A DNA stretch of 64,000 nt, taken from positions 110,467,143-110,531,142 of the forward strand of contig NC_132910.1 in NCBI RefSeq assembly GCF_047675955.1. The letters run 5' to 3'. Within the stretch, counting starts at the first letter, position 1. Every line of letters begins with the position of its first letter. The position numbers and the translations under genes were made by a program. This DNA is from Chlorocebus sabaeus. Taxonomy: Eukaryota; Chordata; Mammalia; Primates; Cercopithecidae. The notes beneath the pieces were generated by a model. The model was given only the letters and a program-made list of their open reading frames with translations. It was not told the origin of the DNA and did no database searches. Shown here piece by piece: positions 34,541 through 46,140 of this stretch.

Positions 34541-37500
34541 TGCTATTTTTTTTTCCTCCAATCCTTAATACTATTTCTTGAAGAGATTGTTCTTTTCCCA
34601 TTGTGTTCTTCACAACTTTGTTGAAAATCAATTAGCTATAAGTGCATGGGTTTATTTCTGGGCTTTCTGACCTGTTTTATTGGTTGATGTGTCTGTTTTT
34701 ATACACATAGCATGCTGGTTTGACTATAATTGCTTTGTAGTATATTTTGAAATTAGAATGTGATGCCTCCAGCTTTTTTTCTTTCAAGATTATTTTGGCT
34801 TATTTGTAATCTTCTGTGGTTTCATGTGAACTTAAAAATGTTTTCTATTTCTGTGAAAAACGACATCAGAATTTTGATAAGCATTGCACTGAATATGTAG
34901 ATATCTGTGGGAAGTATGGAAATTTTAAACATATTTATTCTATTCTTCCAATCCATAAACACAGATAGTTTTCCATTTTTCTATGTTTTCTTTTATTTTT
35001 TTAATCAGGGTTTTATAATTTTTTATTATACAGGTTTTTCACTTCCTTGATTAAATTTACATATACATATTTTATATTTTTTGTTGCTATTATAAATTGA
35101 ATTGTTTTTTAAATTTTCTTTTTCACATTGTTTATTATTAGTATATGGAAATGCTACTGATTTTCATATTTGATTTTGTATTCTTCAACTTTACTGAATT
35201 CATTTATCAGTTCTAACAGTATTTTGGTGGAGTCTTTTGGGGTTTCTATATAGAAAATCAGGTCATCAGCAAATAGAAACAATTTCACTTCTTTTTTCCT
35301 ATTGGGATGCTTTTTATTTCTTTTACTTTCCTAATTGCTCTGGCTAGGACTTTCAGTACTATGTTGAAAAGAAGTAAGAGTGGGCATCATTGTCTTGTCC
35401 TAATCTTAGAGGAAATGTTTTCAACTTTTCATCATGCAATATGATGTTAGCTATAGGTTTGGCATATATAACCTTTTTTTTTTTTTTTGTATTTCTTCTA
35501 TACCTAATCTGTTGAGCATTTTTGTCATGAAAGTATGTTGCATTTTTTCAAAATTTTTTTGTGCATTCATCAAGATGATCATATGGTTTTTAGCCTTCAT
35601 TTTGTTAATGTGATATATTACAATGATTGATTTGCATTATGTTAAAACATCCTTGTATCATACAGATAAATTCCACTTGATCATGGCGAATAATTATTTT
35701 AATGTTCTATTATATTTGGTTTGCTAATATTTGTTTATTTTGTTGAGGATTTTTGCATTTATGTTCACCAGAATATTGGTTTGTAGTTTTCCTTTACTGT
35801 AGTGTCCTTGTCTGGCTTTGCTTATCAGGGTAATGTTGGCCTCCTAAAATGAGTTTGGAAGCATTCCTTCTAACTCTGATTTTTTGGAAACCTTTAAGAA
35901 GAATTGCAATTAGATCTTTTTTAAATAATTGGTAGAATTTAGCAGCAAAACCATCCAGTCCAGGGATTTTGATGATAGGCTTTTTATTACTGATTCAATC
36001 TTCTTACCCCTTATTGGTCCACTCAGATTTTCTCTTTCTTTATGATTCACACTTGGTATTTTCTATGTGTCTAGGATTTATCTGTTTCTTCTAGATTATC
36101 CAATTTGTTGGCAAATATTTTTTATAGTATTTTCTTATGATTCTTAGTATTTCTGTGGTATCAGTTGTGACATTTCCTTTTTCATTATATATTTTATTTA
36201 TTTGGGTATTCTCTTTTTTCCTACTTTATCTAGCTAAGGATCTGTCTGTTTATCTTTTAAAAAAACAACTCTTAGTTTTGTTGATTTTTTTCTATTGCTT
36301 TTCTAGTCTCTGTCTCTTCCTCTTGGATCTTTGTTTTTCCTTCCTTCTGCTAACTTTGGGCTTCATTTATTCTTCTTTTTCTTAGCTCTTTAAGGTGTAA
36401 TTTAGAGTCTATTTTGTCCTATATAAGTATAGCTGTCCTTGCTCTCTTCTGGTTCCAATTTTTGTGGAATATATTTTTCTATCCTTTCATTTTCAGTCTA
36501 TGTTTGTACCTACTTGTAAAATGAGACTCTTGTAGGTAGCATATGGTTGGATCTTGCTTTTTAAGTTCATTCAACCTCTCTTTCTTTTTATTGGAGAATT
36601 TAACCAATTTATATTCAAGATAATTATTTCCAGGTAAGGGTTTGGTACTGTCATTTTGTAATTTGTATATTGGTGGTTTTGTAGATCCTTTGCTTCTTTC
36701 TTTTTCTCTTGCTTTCTTTGTGTTTTGATGGTTTTCTATGGTAGTATGTTTTGCATCTTTTTTTTTTTTTAATTTTGTACTGCTACTATAACTTTTTGTT
36801 TTGTGGTTATCACAGTGCTTATATAAAATATCTTATCCTTATAATAGGCTATTTTAAACTGATAGCAACTTAATTACATACAAGAATTCTATACTCACTA
36901 CCTCTTCACCACCTTTTATAATTTTGATGTCAATATTTACATTTATAATTTGTATCACTTAAGAATTTATTGCTGTATAGTTCTTTTATAGTTTTTTCTT
37001 TTAACATTTATAGTAGAGATAAAGCAGATTTTTCAGTAGAAACCCTGCATCACCCTTCCAGTATTAGAGAATTCCCAATATGACTATGTATTACTTATAC
37101 CATTGACATTGAATTTTTAATTTTTACATGTTTTGTGTTATTAATTATCAGCCTTTCATTTCAGCTTGAAGTACTCCTTTTAGCAATTCCTATAAACCAA
37201 GTCTAGTAGTGATGGAATCACTTAGCTTTTGCTTGTCTGGAGAAGTTTCTATTTCGTATTCATTTCTAAACACCTTTGCCTGGTAAATATTCTAGGTCGA
37301 CAGCTTTTTTCTTCAGCATTTTGAATGTATTTTTCTACTCTCTCCTGGCCTGCAGAGTTTCTACTGAAAAATCTACTGAAGCCATATTAGATTCTCCTGA
37401 TTTTGATATATTTCTCATCTCTCATTGCTTTCAGTATTCTTTCTTTGTCTTTGATTTTTGATTTCATTATGATGTGTCTGGTTAATATTTTTGGGGTTAA

Positions 37501-38870
37501 ATTTTATTGGAACCTCTGAGATTCCTTTACTTGAATGTTTTTGTTTTTTCCCAGATTTGTAAAATTGTCAGCTATTATTTTCTTTAATAGGCTTTCTGGG
37601 GCTTTTTTCTCTCTCTTCTCTTGGAACTACTATTATGCCAAAGTTCAATATCTTGATGATGTTCCATAATTTCCATAGGCCTTTTAAATTGTTTTCATTC
37701 CTCTGCTTGGATAATTTGTCTTATTGTTGAGCTCACTGATTCTTTCTTCTGCTTGATCAAGTCTGCTATTGAAGCTTTATATTGACTTTCTCAGTTTAGT
37801 TATTGTATTTGTTATTGCTCTGATTTTTTCTTACAGTTTCTATTTCTTTGTCAAAGTTCTCATTTTGTTCGTGAACTGTTTTCCAAATTTTAATTTTCTA
37901 TCCATCTTTTTTATCCTTATTATAGTTCCCTAAACTTCTTTAAGAGGATTAGTTTGAATTCTTTATCAGTCTTTTCTTATATCTCCATCTTCTGAGGGTC
38001 CATTATTGGAGCTTAATTTCTTTTGGTGGTGTCATATTTCTCTGATTTTTCATAATCCATATGTCTCTGCATTGGTGCCTGCACATTGAGGAAAAGACCA
38101 TGTCTTCCAGTCTTTGCAGGTATTGTTTGGTGGTGATCAACTTTCAGAATTTTGTCTAGTCTGGGATTCTGGGCCTAGCTGTTGTGACCTAGGACAGGCA
38201 GATTTTGATGTTGAGTCCAGCTGGGCTGGGTTGGGCTGCTCCCCTGTGCTCAGAGGTCAAATGGATGTGCCAGGAGTGCCCTGTGGTCCAGTGAGACAAC
38301 TCTGTGATTAGGTGGAGTTGCTAGCTAGGCTCTGCAATTACCTCAGATCAGGCAGGGTTGAAGATTGTCTTCCCTGACTGGGCAGTACTATTGTTTGAAA
38401 TCTGTAGTTTGACAGGGTTGTGTGCTGGGGTCTGAGGCTGAGTGAAGTCTCTGGGTTCTCTGCTCTGCCATTCGGGGTAAGCAGGGTCAGACACTGTGCT
38501 CCACAGATAGGCATGGACTTGAGCTTGCCTCCTGGTTTAGGGTAGCCTTAAGCAGAACACAATGGCTTTGTTGGGTCATTGTCTGGCTGCTGGGGTTAAG
38601 CAGGGCCTTATGCTCCCTCTGTGGATGATCTCTGATCTACTCTTGCCTCCTCATCTGAGGAAGGCTCACGGAGAACACCAAGGCTTGGTTGGGTCACTGC
38701 TCAGCACTGGAACTGGATGCTTCTCCATGGATTATCACCGATGTGCATTGGTCTCCCAGCCTGAAAATGCTTAAAGAGAGCACTAGGTCTGGGTTGGGAA
38801 GCTGCCTAAGGAATCAAGCCTGGCATAACATATGCAGCATAGTTTAACATATTTATATTAAAATACAATT
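34541..38870 (-). mobile_element. L1M LINE, antisense: ORF2, ORF1 and 5' UTR
   Basis: From left to right this is antisense ORF2 (reverse-transcriptase catalytic site F-A-D-D as 'gtcatcagcaaatag' near 35260; further ORF2 to about 36.7 kb). ORF1-like DNA (about 36.9-38.0 kb) and a GC-richer 5' UTR (38.05-38.87 kb) follow. The 3' end (ORF2 C-terminus and 3' UTR) is absent at 34541, where the other L1's 5' end abuts. No frame remains usable. A T run at about 35476-35491 and several others punctuate it. Confidence 0.8.
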
Positions 38871-41800
38871 ACATGTTTGATTTTCCTACAGACTTTTAGG
38901 TAGAGATATTGTCTCATTTCCCACATCTCAGAGTGCATTACAATGCACTAGAACTCAGGGTTTAATAGGGAAGGCACTCTGTCCTTTTTTATTGCTATAT
39001 CTCAAAACCTAGAACAGTCCCTGGAGCATGTATGTTTTTAGTAACTATGGTGCAATGAATCAATGTATGAATGAATAAATTCCTGAGGCTGAACAATCAA
39101 TGAATACCCAAACTGGAAGTTAAACCTAGATCTGATTTCAGAGCCTGTAAACTTCAATTATATCATGCTGCTCTCTTAAATTAAAAAAAAAAAAAACTGT
39201 AGAAAGTATATTTAAGAAACACATTATCATCACAAAGAGATAAAAATATTCCAAGCAGAAACATAATTTAGTTTATATCAGATTGATTATGAAGCATATT
39301 CTCAGATAGGACTGTTAGTAGGTAAGCATACATTTAATACAAAAGAAAATAATTTTACAGTGGATTGGACTGGATGATCCATAGGTCTCTCCTATTCTTG
39401 TTTTTGGTGCTGTGATGGATGCATTCTTGGTTTCTTTTGTTAGCTTTTTATAGCTCTGTAATTTGTTGAATTCATATGAGTTTTGATTTCTGAAATCTTT
39501 TAACCGGAAAAAATGGCACTATACAAAAGTTTATACACAGTGTTGGACTGGAAAAAAATTGAGGCCAACATTTGAAGATCTAGTTATATAGAATAAAAGT
39601 ATCATTAACTAGCTATCAATTTGCCATTTGATATAACATAGACTTTTAAAGCTATTTCACAGTAAGATGAGAATAGAGCCTGATTAAGATAGAATGGTTA
39701 ACATATACTTATGCAAGATTTCCTAGTCTTCACAATAGTAACCTTCACTATTGACATTACTTGTACTAATTAATATGTCTATAAATCTGGTTTAACTTAG
39801 ATGAAAGGACTGGGATAAATTTATACCTTCAAACTCCACACTGAATAATTGACTACATCATCAAAATAAAACAAGACAAAAATTCTAATAAGAGCAACAC
39901 ATACCTCTAGAAAATAAAAACAAGAAGCAGCACTTTTTTGAAGCTTTTGTATGTCTCTCATAAAGTGTCTGATATACAGAAAATAATTATTGATGGAGTG
40001 AAACATTAACACACAGTTTTTGAGAAACATCTGAAAACCACTTGAATACATGATTTTTAAAAAGTTTATGAAGAATAAATTGCTTTGATTATTATGTGTA
40101 CATGGAGGTAATTGCCTTTAAAACATGCATAACATGATAAATTTTATTACTACCAATTTACATTTATGATATAATTGATTTGTTAACTTGCCAAAATTTT
40201 ATTCAGTAAAATTTTTATTCTAAGTACTTATAGAAGTTTTGAACATTATATGTTAAGAAATATTAGAAGCTAAATATATCTGTGCATGCTTATAAAAATC
40301 ACATTTTACAAAGGTTATTAAAACTCATGAAAATTTTAAAAATTGATATCGGTATTTATTTAAATCAATAAACTATATTCAATCTGGCCTTGAACTATTA
40401 TAATACTTTTCTGTCATAAAATTGCTCATTCATTTCTCCTCTCAGAAATCAATAATTTTGAGTAGTAATATTTCTTGTAAGTTTTTCATTTTTTCTTTGT
40501 GTAAATAATTAGCAGAAATTTTTACTTTAAATTATCTTGGATTTTAATATTCTTATAGACACTGCTACTTTAGGCTAAGATTTTCCTTGTCAAGGTGCAA
40601 TTATTCTACAGTTCAACAGGGATATTCTAGTGATAAGTCACCATCCAGTATGTAAATGTGTTTTAGTGCTTAAATAGGAGGCAGATGTTTGAATTATCTT
40701 CCACTAAAAGTCTGATTTCTCTTCAAAGATAACTGTCAGGGAACATATACCACTGCTAAGTGAGGTGTGGTACGTGCTCCATGTATCCAGGACAGAACCA
40801 CTATTATTCCTCTCATTTCTTATAATCACAATTTTTGCCACAGTAATTGATACTGAGTATCCTAAAGGATTCTGGCAGAGGACTAAGATAACCTTCAATA
40901 GAACCTCTGGTACATGTGGATAGTGTTTGCTAATATAGATTTTATTATTATTGATACATCAAACATAAGCCAAAGTATTACTTATACTAGTATCAGAACA
41001 CTACTGTAAGATCTGTTTTACTATTATGATTCAGTCTCTTTTGATTTAAATATATATTGAATTTATATAAATTGGTTTTATGACAGTTAATCTAAATATC
41101 AGAAACAAGATTTCCCGAGACTAAGGAAATACCATTAAAAATACATTAAGCATTCTTTGGGGACCTGAATTGAAAAGTTCCATTTAGGAATATGCTCTAA
41201 AGTAGAGAATAATGGGCCAGGCTTACCCCTAAATGAGAGGGGTAAGTTTAAATATAAATTTATTAATGCTTCTGTCTTTAGGTAAACTATGAAAATAAAA
41301 AGCAATATGAAGACTCCTTTTTTTTTTTTTTTTTTTCAGATGAGGGAGATCTAAGGGAAGAGGGATTTTTTTGTTCTTTAGACCCTCTCCTGGGAAGTCC
41401 AACTAATTCAATTTGAAGGCTGCTAAAGCACATATGCTGATTAGTATAAGAGACTTAGAAGTCCAGATGATTAACGGTGCTTTTTTATTGAAAGACATTC
41501 AAAGGAAAACTTCTTGGCAGTCTTGTACAACCTAGGGGAACAATATAGGGGAGAGGTGACAGCTACTGAAAGTTTGCTTCAAAAGGCAGGCAGTTGGATT
41601 CCTTCACTTGACATTGTTAAAACATGGCACTGCCATTTAATTAATTTATTTTTTCTTAAATTATAATCCATTTAGTTTTTACTTCTTAATCAATTAAAAA
41701 TAACCATTCTCTTTTAAGCTTTTTTAAAACCTATTTATCATTTCTGCTTTTATTCTTTTGAACAAAGTTCACTCTTCCTCTCCTGGCCTCCTCCCCAATT

Positions 41801-44800
41801 ATCAAAGTGCTATCCTCAGGGTGGAATATCAGAGAGATAACAAAGAAAATAATGTTGACCTATTCATATTTCTATCTCCAGAGAATATGATTGGAGATCA
41901 CAAGTTAGTCTATGCCTTTTAAAAGAAAATCTATCCTAGAGATATTTTTTTATCATATTTTTTCATCATAACATTGTACCAAAAATCTTCTCATGGTATT
42001 TTCAACACACCAGACATTATATGTCTATATATTTATATTTTTATTTCTATAATGTTCTAAACTGTGGATGTGCCTTTACTTTATATTAGGCTACTTAAGT
42101 TTGCTTTATTATTTTGATATTTAGTCATTGTTTTCTTTTGTATGTAGTAAAATTGGGTGCTCTTATTTTATTGCAATTTTATGTTATTTTCAAAAACATT
42201 TAAAAATTGTCAAAGCAAAATTTTAAACCATCCATGTAGTTCATTTTGAGGCCTCAGTTTTGAAAAGTATAATTGTAGCTGAGCAAATATTGTGCACATG
42301 GCTATCCTTTAATAACCTTATTAATCTTATGTTCTCTCTAAGATTATCCGTTGAAACCTCTTCTGTATGGAGTTAGACTTTTGGCTATGTCATTTCAATA
42401 TATTTTTACTCTCCTTAAGAATGGTCAACCTATAGATTGTGCCATGGAAACAATTTGATTGGCTATAATATATCTTATTCAGTTGTTGAAGAAAGATTTA
42501 GAATTATGACTGGTCCTCAAAAAATGTTTGAGGGTCATAACTGATCCTTATGAAATGCATGAGACTAGGTATTGACTAGTCAACAGACAAGCTATTTGAA
42601 AAAGCTACTTGTTAATTTTAATCAAACAAACTAGTCAGCCAGGAAAAAATATTTTCTTTCTTTAATAAGAAAAATGATTTATACTACAAAAATACTTCAC
42701 TAATTCAAGTGAATCGATATGTGACATTGTGAAATATCAAGTTGCTTGTCTAAGCCTGTGCATGGCCCGTACCAAAGGCAGAACCCGGCCTGCAGGTTTA
42801 ACCTGATGATTGATGCACACTCCTGCAGGAACAGCAGTAAAGCCTTTGCTCACAGCAGCCGGTGGGAACTGATCATGTGCAGTGCAGCAACCCAGTTTAA
42901 ATTGGCCTACTTCACACTGATAGTGTCACTATGGGAACTATCCTCACAGACCCACTAGAGACCTGGGGGCTTTTCTTCTAGTGACTAATATCCCTCATCT
43001 GATATTTTGCCAGATGGAATTCTAAATAGGGAACTTCTTTACAACAAGCTGAGCAGGTCCAGTGTCTAAGGCAGAAACTAGAACACATAATATGTCCCAA
43101 ATATTTACAGGACAAACACTGATCTATCAACGTGTTTCAGAATTTCAAAATACATGGATTTTAGAAAATCATTTTTTATTGTTAAAGATTTATGTTCCTA
43201 CCCACTTAAGATATATTGTTAAAAAATTAGTAAAACGTAAGTATGCATTGCCAAGTTAATCTTTGGTAATGTTAGGGAGATAGGTTTTAAGCATTTAAGC
43301 ACACATAACATAATTTGTTTCTATGTTTTTTTCATTTTGTTCCACAACGAGTTAACAATAGTAGGCTGGGAGGCTTGTGTCTTCCTTTTGGTGGTGCACA
43401 GATTACATAGAAATATGCTATTCAAAGTATAACCCATGGACCCATGCATCTCCACAAATGGCTTGTCACCTGTCTGCAGAAATATGTAGAGTGACTTATA
43501 AGAATCAGTGAATAGAAACATTTTATAGGAATTTGATATTGTCAAAACACCCTGCTATTCTTGTAGACTCATTTTTATGAATGTGATATAGACCAACAAT
43601 ATCAATCAATATAAAAATGAATTGGAAATAAAAAACAAAACTGGCTATTCACCACAAGATGGTAGTGCATAGATTCTACATATTTGACTTCAGTGTGATG
43701 GCCTTCTCTACTTTGTATATTCTTTGTGCCTGATATTTTGATTATTTCTGGAGATCTGAATGAAAGAGTTGTTAATGACACTATTCAAGGTTTACTCATA
43801 AATCGCATATATTGGAAAGATTTTCTTCCTCCTCTATGAGTCCATCTTTTAATAATCATGGGCAACTCCAAGAAGAAAGCACCTGACCACATTCATTCAA
43901 ATATTTAATATGGAGTAAAGTGAAGAATCTTTTGGCTAGTTCACTGAAAAGTTTGCACATGACTGCCTGATGCTGATCTATGTTCACCCCTAAGGTATAC
44001 GCTTCTCTTTTTATTTTTGCTGACTTATTTGTGTGTGTGTATATTGTCTGTGTTTGCGTGATTTTTGGTGGCAAGGGGTTTAGAGGGATTTGTTAATAGC
44101 ATGAGCATCTCTCATGACAAGCTACCTGAATATATTACTTTCTTCATGATGATATTGGAAGTCAGACTATGGTCTCGATTAATTCGCAATAATAAAAACT
44201 ATGGAGGCAAAGTATCACAATATTGTGGTTACATAAATATAGTAGATGCTTATAATCTCTGAGGGGTGGGATGGAGTTGGCTTTTTTCGGAGGACTCTGT
44301 AAGCAAAGGGGGAAATATGCTTGTGTTCACTTAGAGGCTCAGTTGTGTTTTAGTGAGAAGGGGTTTCTGACGAGCCACTTGTCCTGGGAATTGGTTACTC
44401 TTCAGTTCCCTTATTCTATATACTTAGCAGTGCTAGGTCTTTATGTTGGCCTGGAGGAAACTTTCGGTATTAGTGCTTTAGAAATTCAGTCTTAATAAGT
44501 ATGCAATGGAATGACAAGAATGTTGTGTACCATTCACATTACAGGCATGTACCAGCGACCAAGGTGAGAAAATCCATTCACATCTGCTCCTCTGGAGAAG
44601 CAAAGTTGACCAGACCAGATTTTTTGCATCCCTGAGCAGATTCTTCGTTTATCTCATGTTCTCTTAAGCACCATATGCTTCTCTCCCTTATACCCAGGGG
44701 AAAATTTATCAAAAGCTAAAAACTCCATACTTCAGTGATAGCTTAAATAAATATCATCCTTTAAGGATATCTAAATATAATGACTTTATGAAATCATTCC

Positions 44801-45000
44801 ATAAAGAACTCAAATCTCTCACTTGCAATAAACAATTCATGCAAAATAGTATTATTTAAAGGAAACCCAAACACTCCTCCCCATTTTAATAACCTTGCAT
44901 AGAATACCATTTTCTGTGATCTTATAAATACTAACTAGATTTGCCTCTGCTTATTTTTCCAATGTAATCAGGATTCTATTTCAGAAGAGTTATAAGATGG
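38871..45000. other. unassigned DNA, low in recognised repeats
   Basis: There is no supported exon or RNA. At 38985-39085 there is a likely L2/MIR-type 3' end ('cctagaacagtccctgg', then 'gaatgaataaa'). A 13-base A run lies at about 39183-39195 and a T run at about 41319-41338. A perfect small hairpin, 'cctcaaaaaatgtttgagg', lies near 42516. A GC-richer block at 42740-42960 contains a 70-codon frame with no recognised domain. The rest is plain AT-rich sequence. Confidence 0.45.
38985..39085 (+). mobile_element. L2-like LINE 3' end (probable)
   Basis: 'ttgctatatctcaaaacc', 'ctagaacagtccctggagca' and 'atgaatgaataaat' follow the L2 3' terminal order ('...cccagcacctagcacagtgcctggca...aatgaatgaa'). 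It is short and decayed. Confidence 0.55.
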
Positions 45001-45406
45001 ATCTGTTAGGAGGCAGACCCAGAGATGGAGATTACTGTGTCAGAAACACGTTAGGGAGTACTCTTGAAATCCAAACAATGGCAGGGAAGGAAGTAGGAAT
45101 GGGCAGAGGGAGAGATTGATATGTGATGTAGTTGCAACAGGAACCTGAGCCAACCTCTTAGGATGGGCTTTCAGATTCCTCCCAGGATAAGGCGAGGGGG
45201 TGGGCCTTTGCAGTACTGTGTTGATCAGTTTTTGGATATGAACTACCCTGAGAAGAGGATATGACCTTGGGGAAGGAGACATTTTGGGCAAGGCACTTCG
45301 TAAAAAGGGCTGACAGCTGAAGGCTGTGTCCTGGCAGCACTTCTAGCGCTTGGGAGAATAATTTCTTTTAGTCTTAATGGGGGGTCTGGGCCATGGATCT
45401 CAGTGT
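45001..45406. other. unassigned GC-richer DNA, possible old repeat
   Basis: A purine-rich stretch ('aggcagacccagagatgg', 'ggcagggaaggaagtagga') that looks like a dispersed repeat but cannot be named. The three overlapping minus-strand frames here (45040-45431) overlap each other in different frames and show no domain, so no gene is called. Confidence 0.4.
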
Positions 45407-46140
45407 TACGGGCTGAATTGCGTCTGCCCAAAATTCATATGTTCAAGTCCTCCCCAATTTTTTAGAATGTAACTGTATTTGTAGGTAAGGTCTTTAAAGG
45501 GGGTAATTAGATTAAAATGAGATCCTTAGGGTGGGCCCTATCCAGTATGGCTGGTGTCCTTGTAAAAAGAAGAAATTTGGACATATAGAGAGCCATTAGA
45601 AGAATGTATATACAGAGAGATGACCATGTAAAGACACAGTAAGAAAGCACCCATTGGCTGGGCGCGGTGGCTCACGCCTGTAATCCCAGCACTTGGGGAT
45701 GATGAGGTGGGCAGATTGCCTGAGCTCAGGAGTTCAAGATTGCCCTGGGCAACACGGTGAAACCCTGTCTCTACTAAAATACAAAAAATTAGCTGGTCAT
45801 GGTGGTGTGTGCCTGTAATCCCAGCTACTTGGGAGGCTGAGGCAGGACAATTGCTTGAACCCAGGAGGCAGAGGTTGTAGTGAGCTGAGATTGTGCCATT
45901 GCACTGCAGCCTGGGTGACAGAGCAAGATTCCATCTCAAAAAAAAAAAAAGAAAAAAAAAAAAAAGAAAGAAAAAAGGAAGCAGCCATCTGCAGTCAGGT
46001 AGCGAGGCCTCAGAAGGAACCAAACCTGGACGTGCATGATGTTGGACCCTGGCCTCCAGAACTGTGGGAAAATAAATTTCTGTTGTCTAAGATATGCAGT
46101 CTGTGGTCTTTTGTTGTGGTAGTTCTAGCAGTGTGCACTA
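45407..46140 (+). mobile_element. MLT1-type LTR split by an AluS
   Basis: The left part ('gggctgaattgcgtctgcc', 'aggtaaggtctttaaagg', 'ggtgtccttgtaaaaagaag') and the right part ('ggcctccagaactgtggg', 'aaataaatttctgttg') join into one MLT1 LTR of about 410 bp when the Alu is removed. The polyA-signal region is at about 46070. Confidence 0.85.
45656..45976 (+). mobile_element. AluS-type SINE, sense
   Basis: It starts 'ggctgggcgcggtggctcac', has both arms and an A-rich tail with G interruptions (45938-45976). Target duplication 'aagaaagcacccatt' (45641-45655) versus 'aggaagcagccatct' (45975 onward) is imperfect, fitting its age. The minus-strand frame 45538-46023 is Alu-derived. Confidence 0.9.

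Noticed and set aside
45538..46023. 161-codon minus-strand open frame
   Set aside because: Most of it is antisense Alu translation plus LTR. A known artefact.
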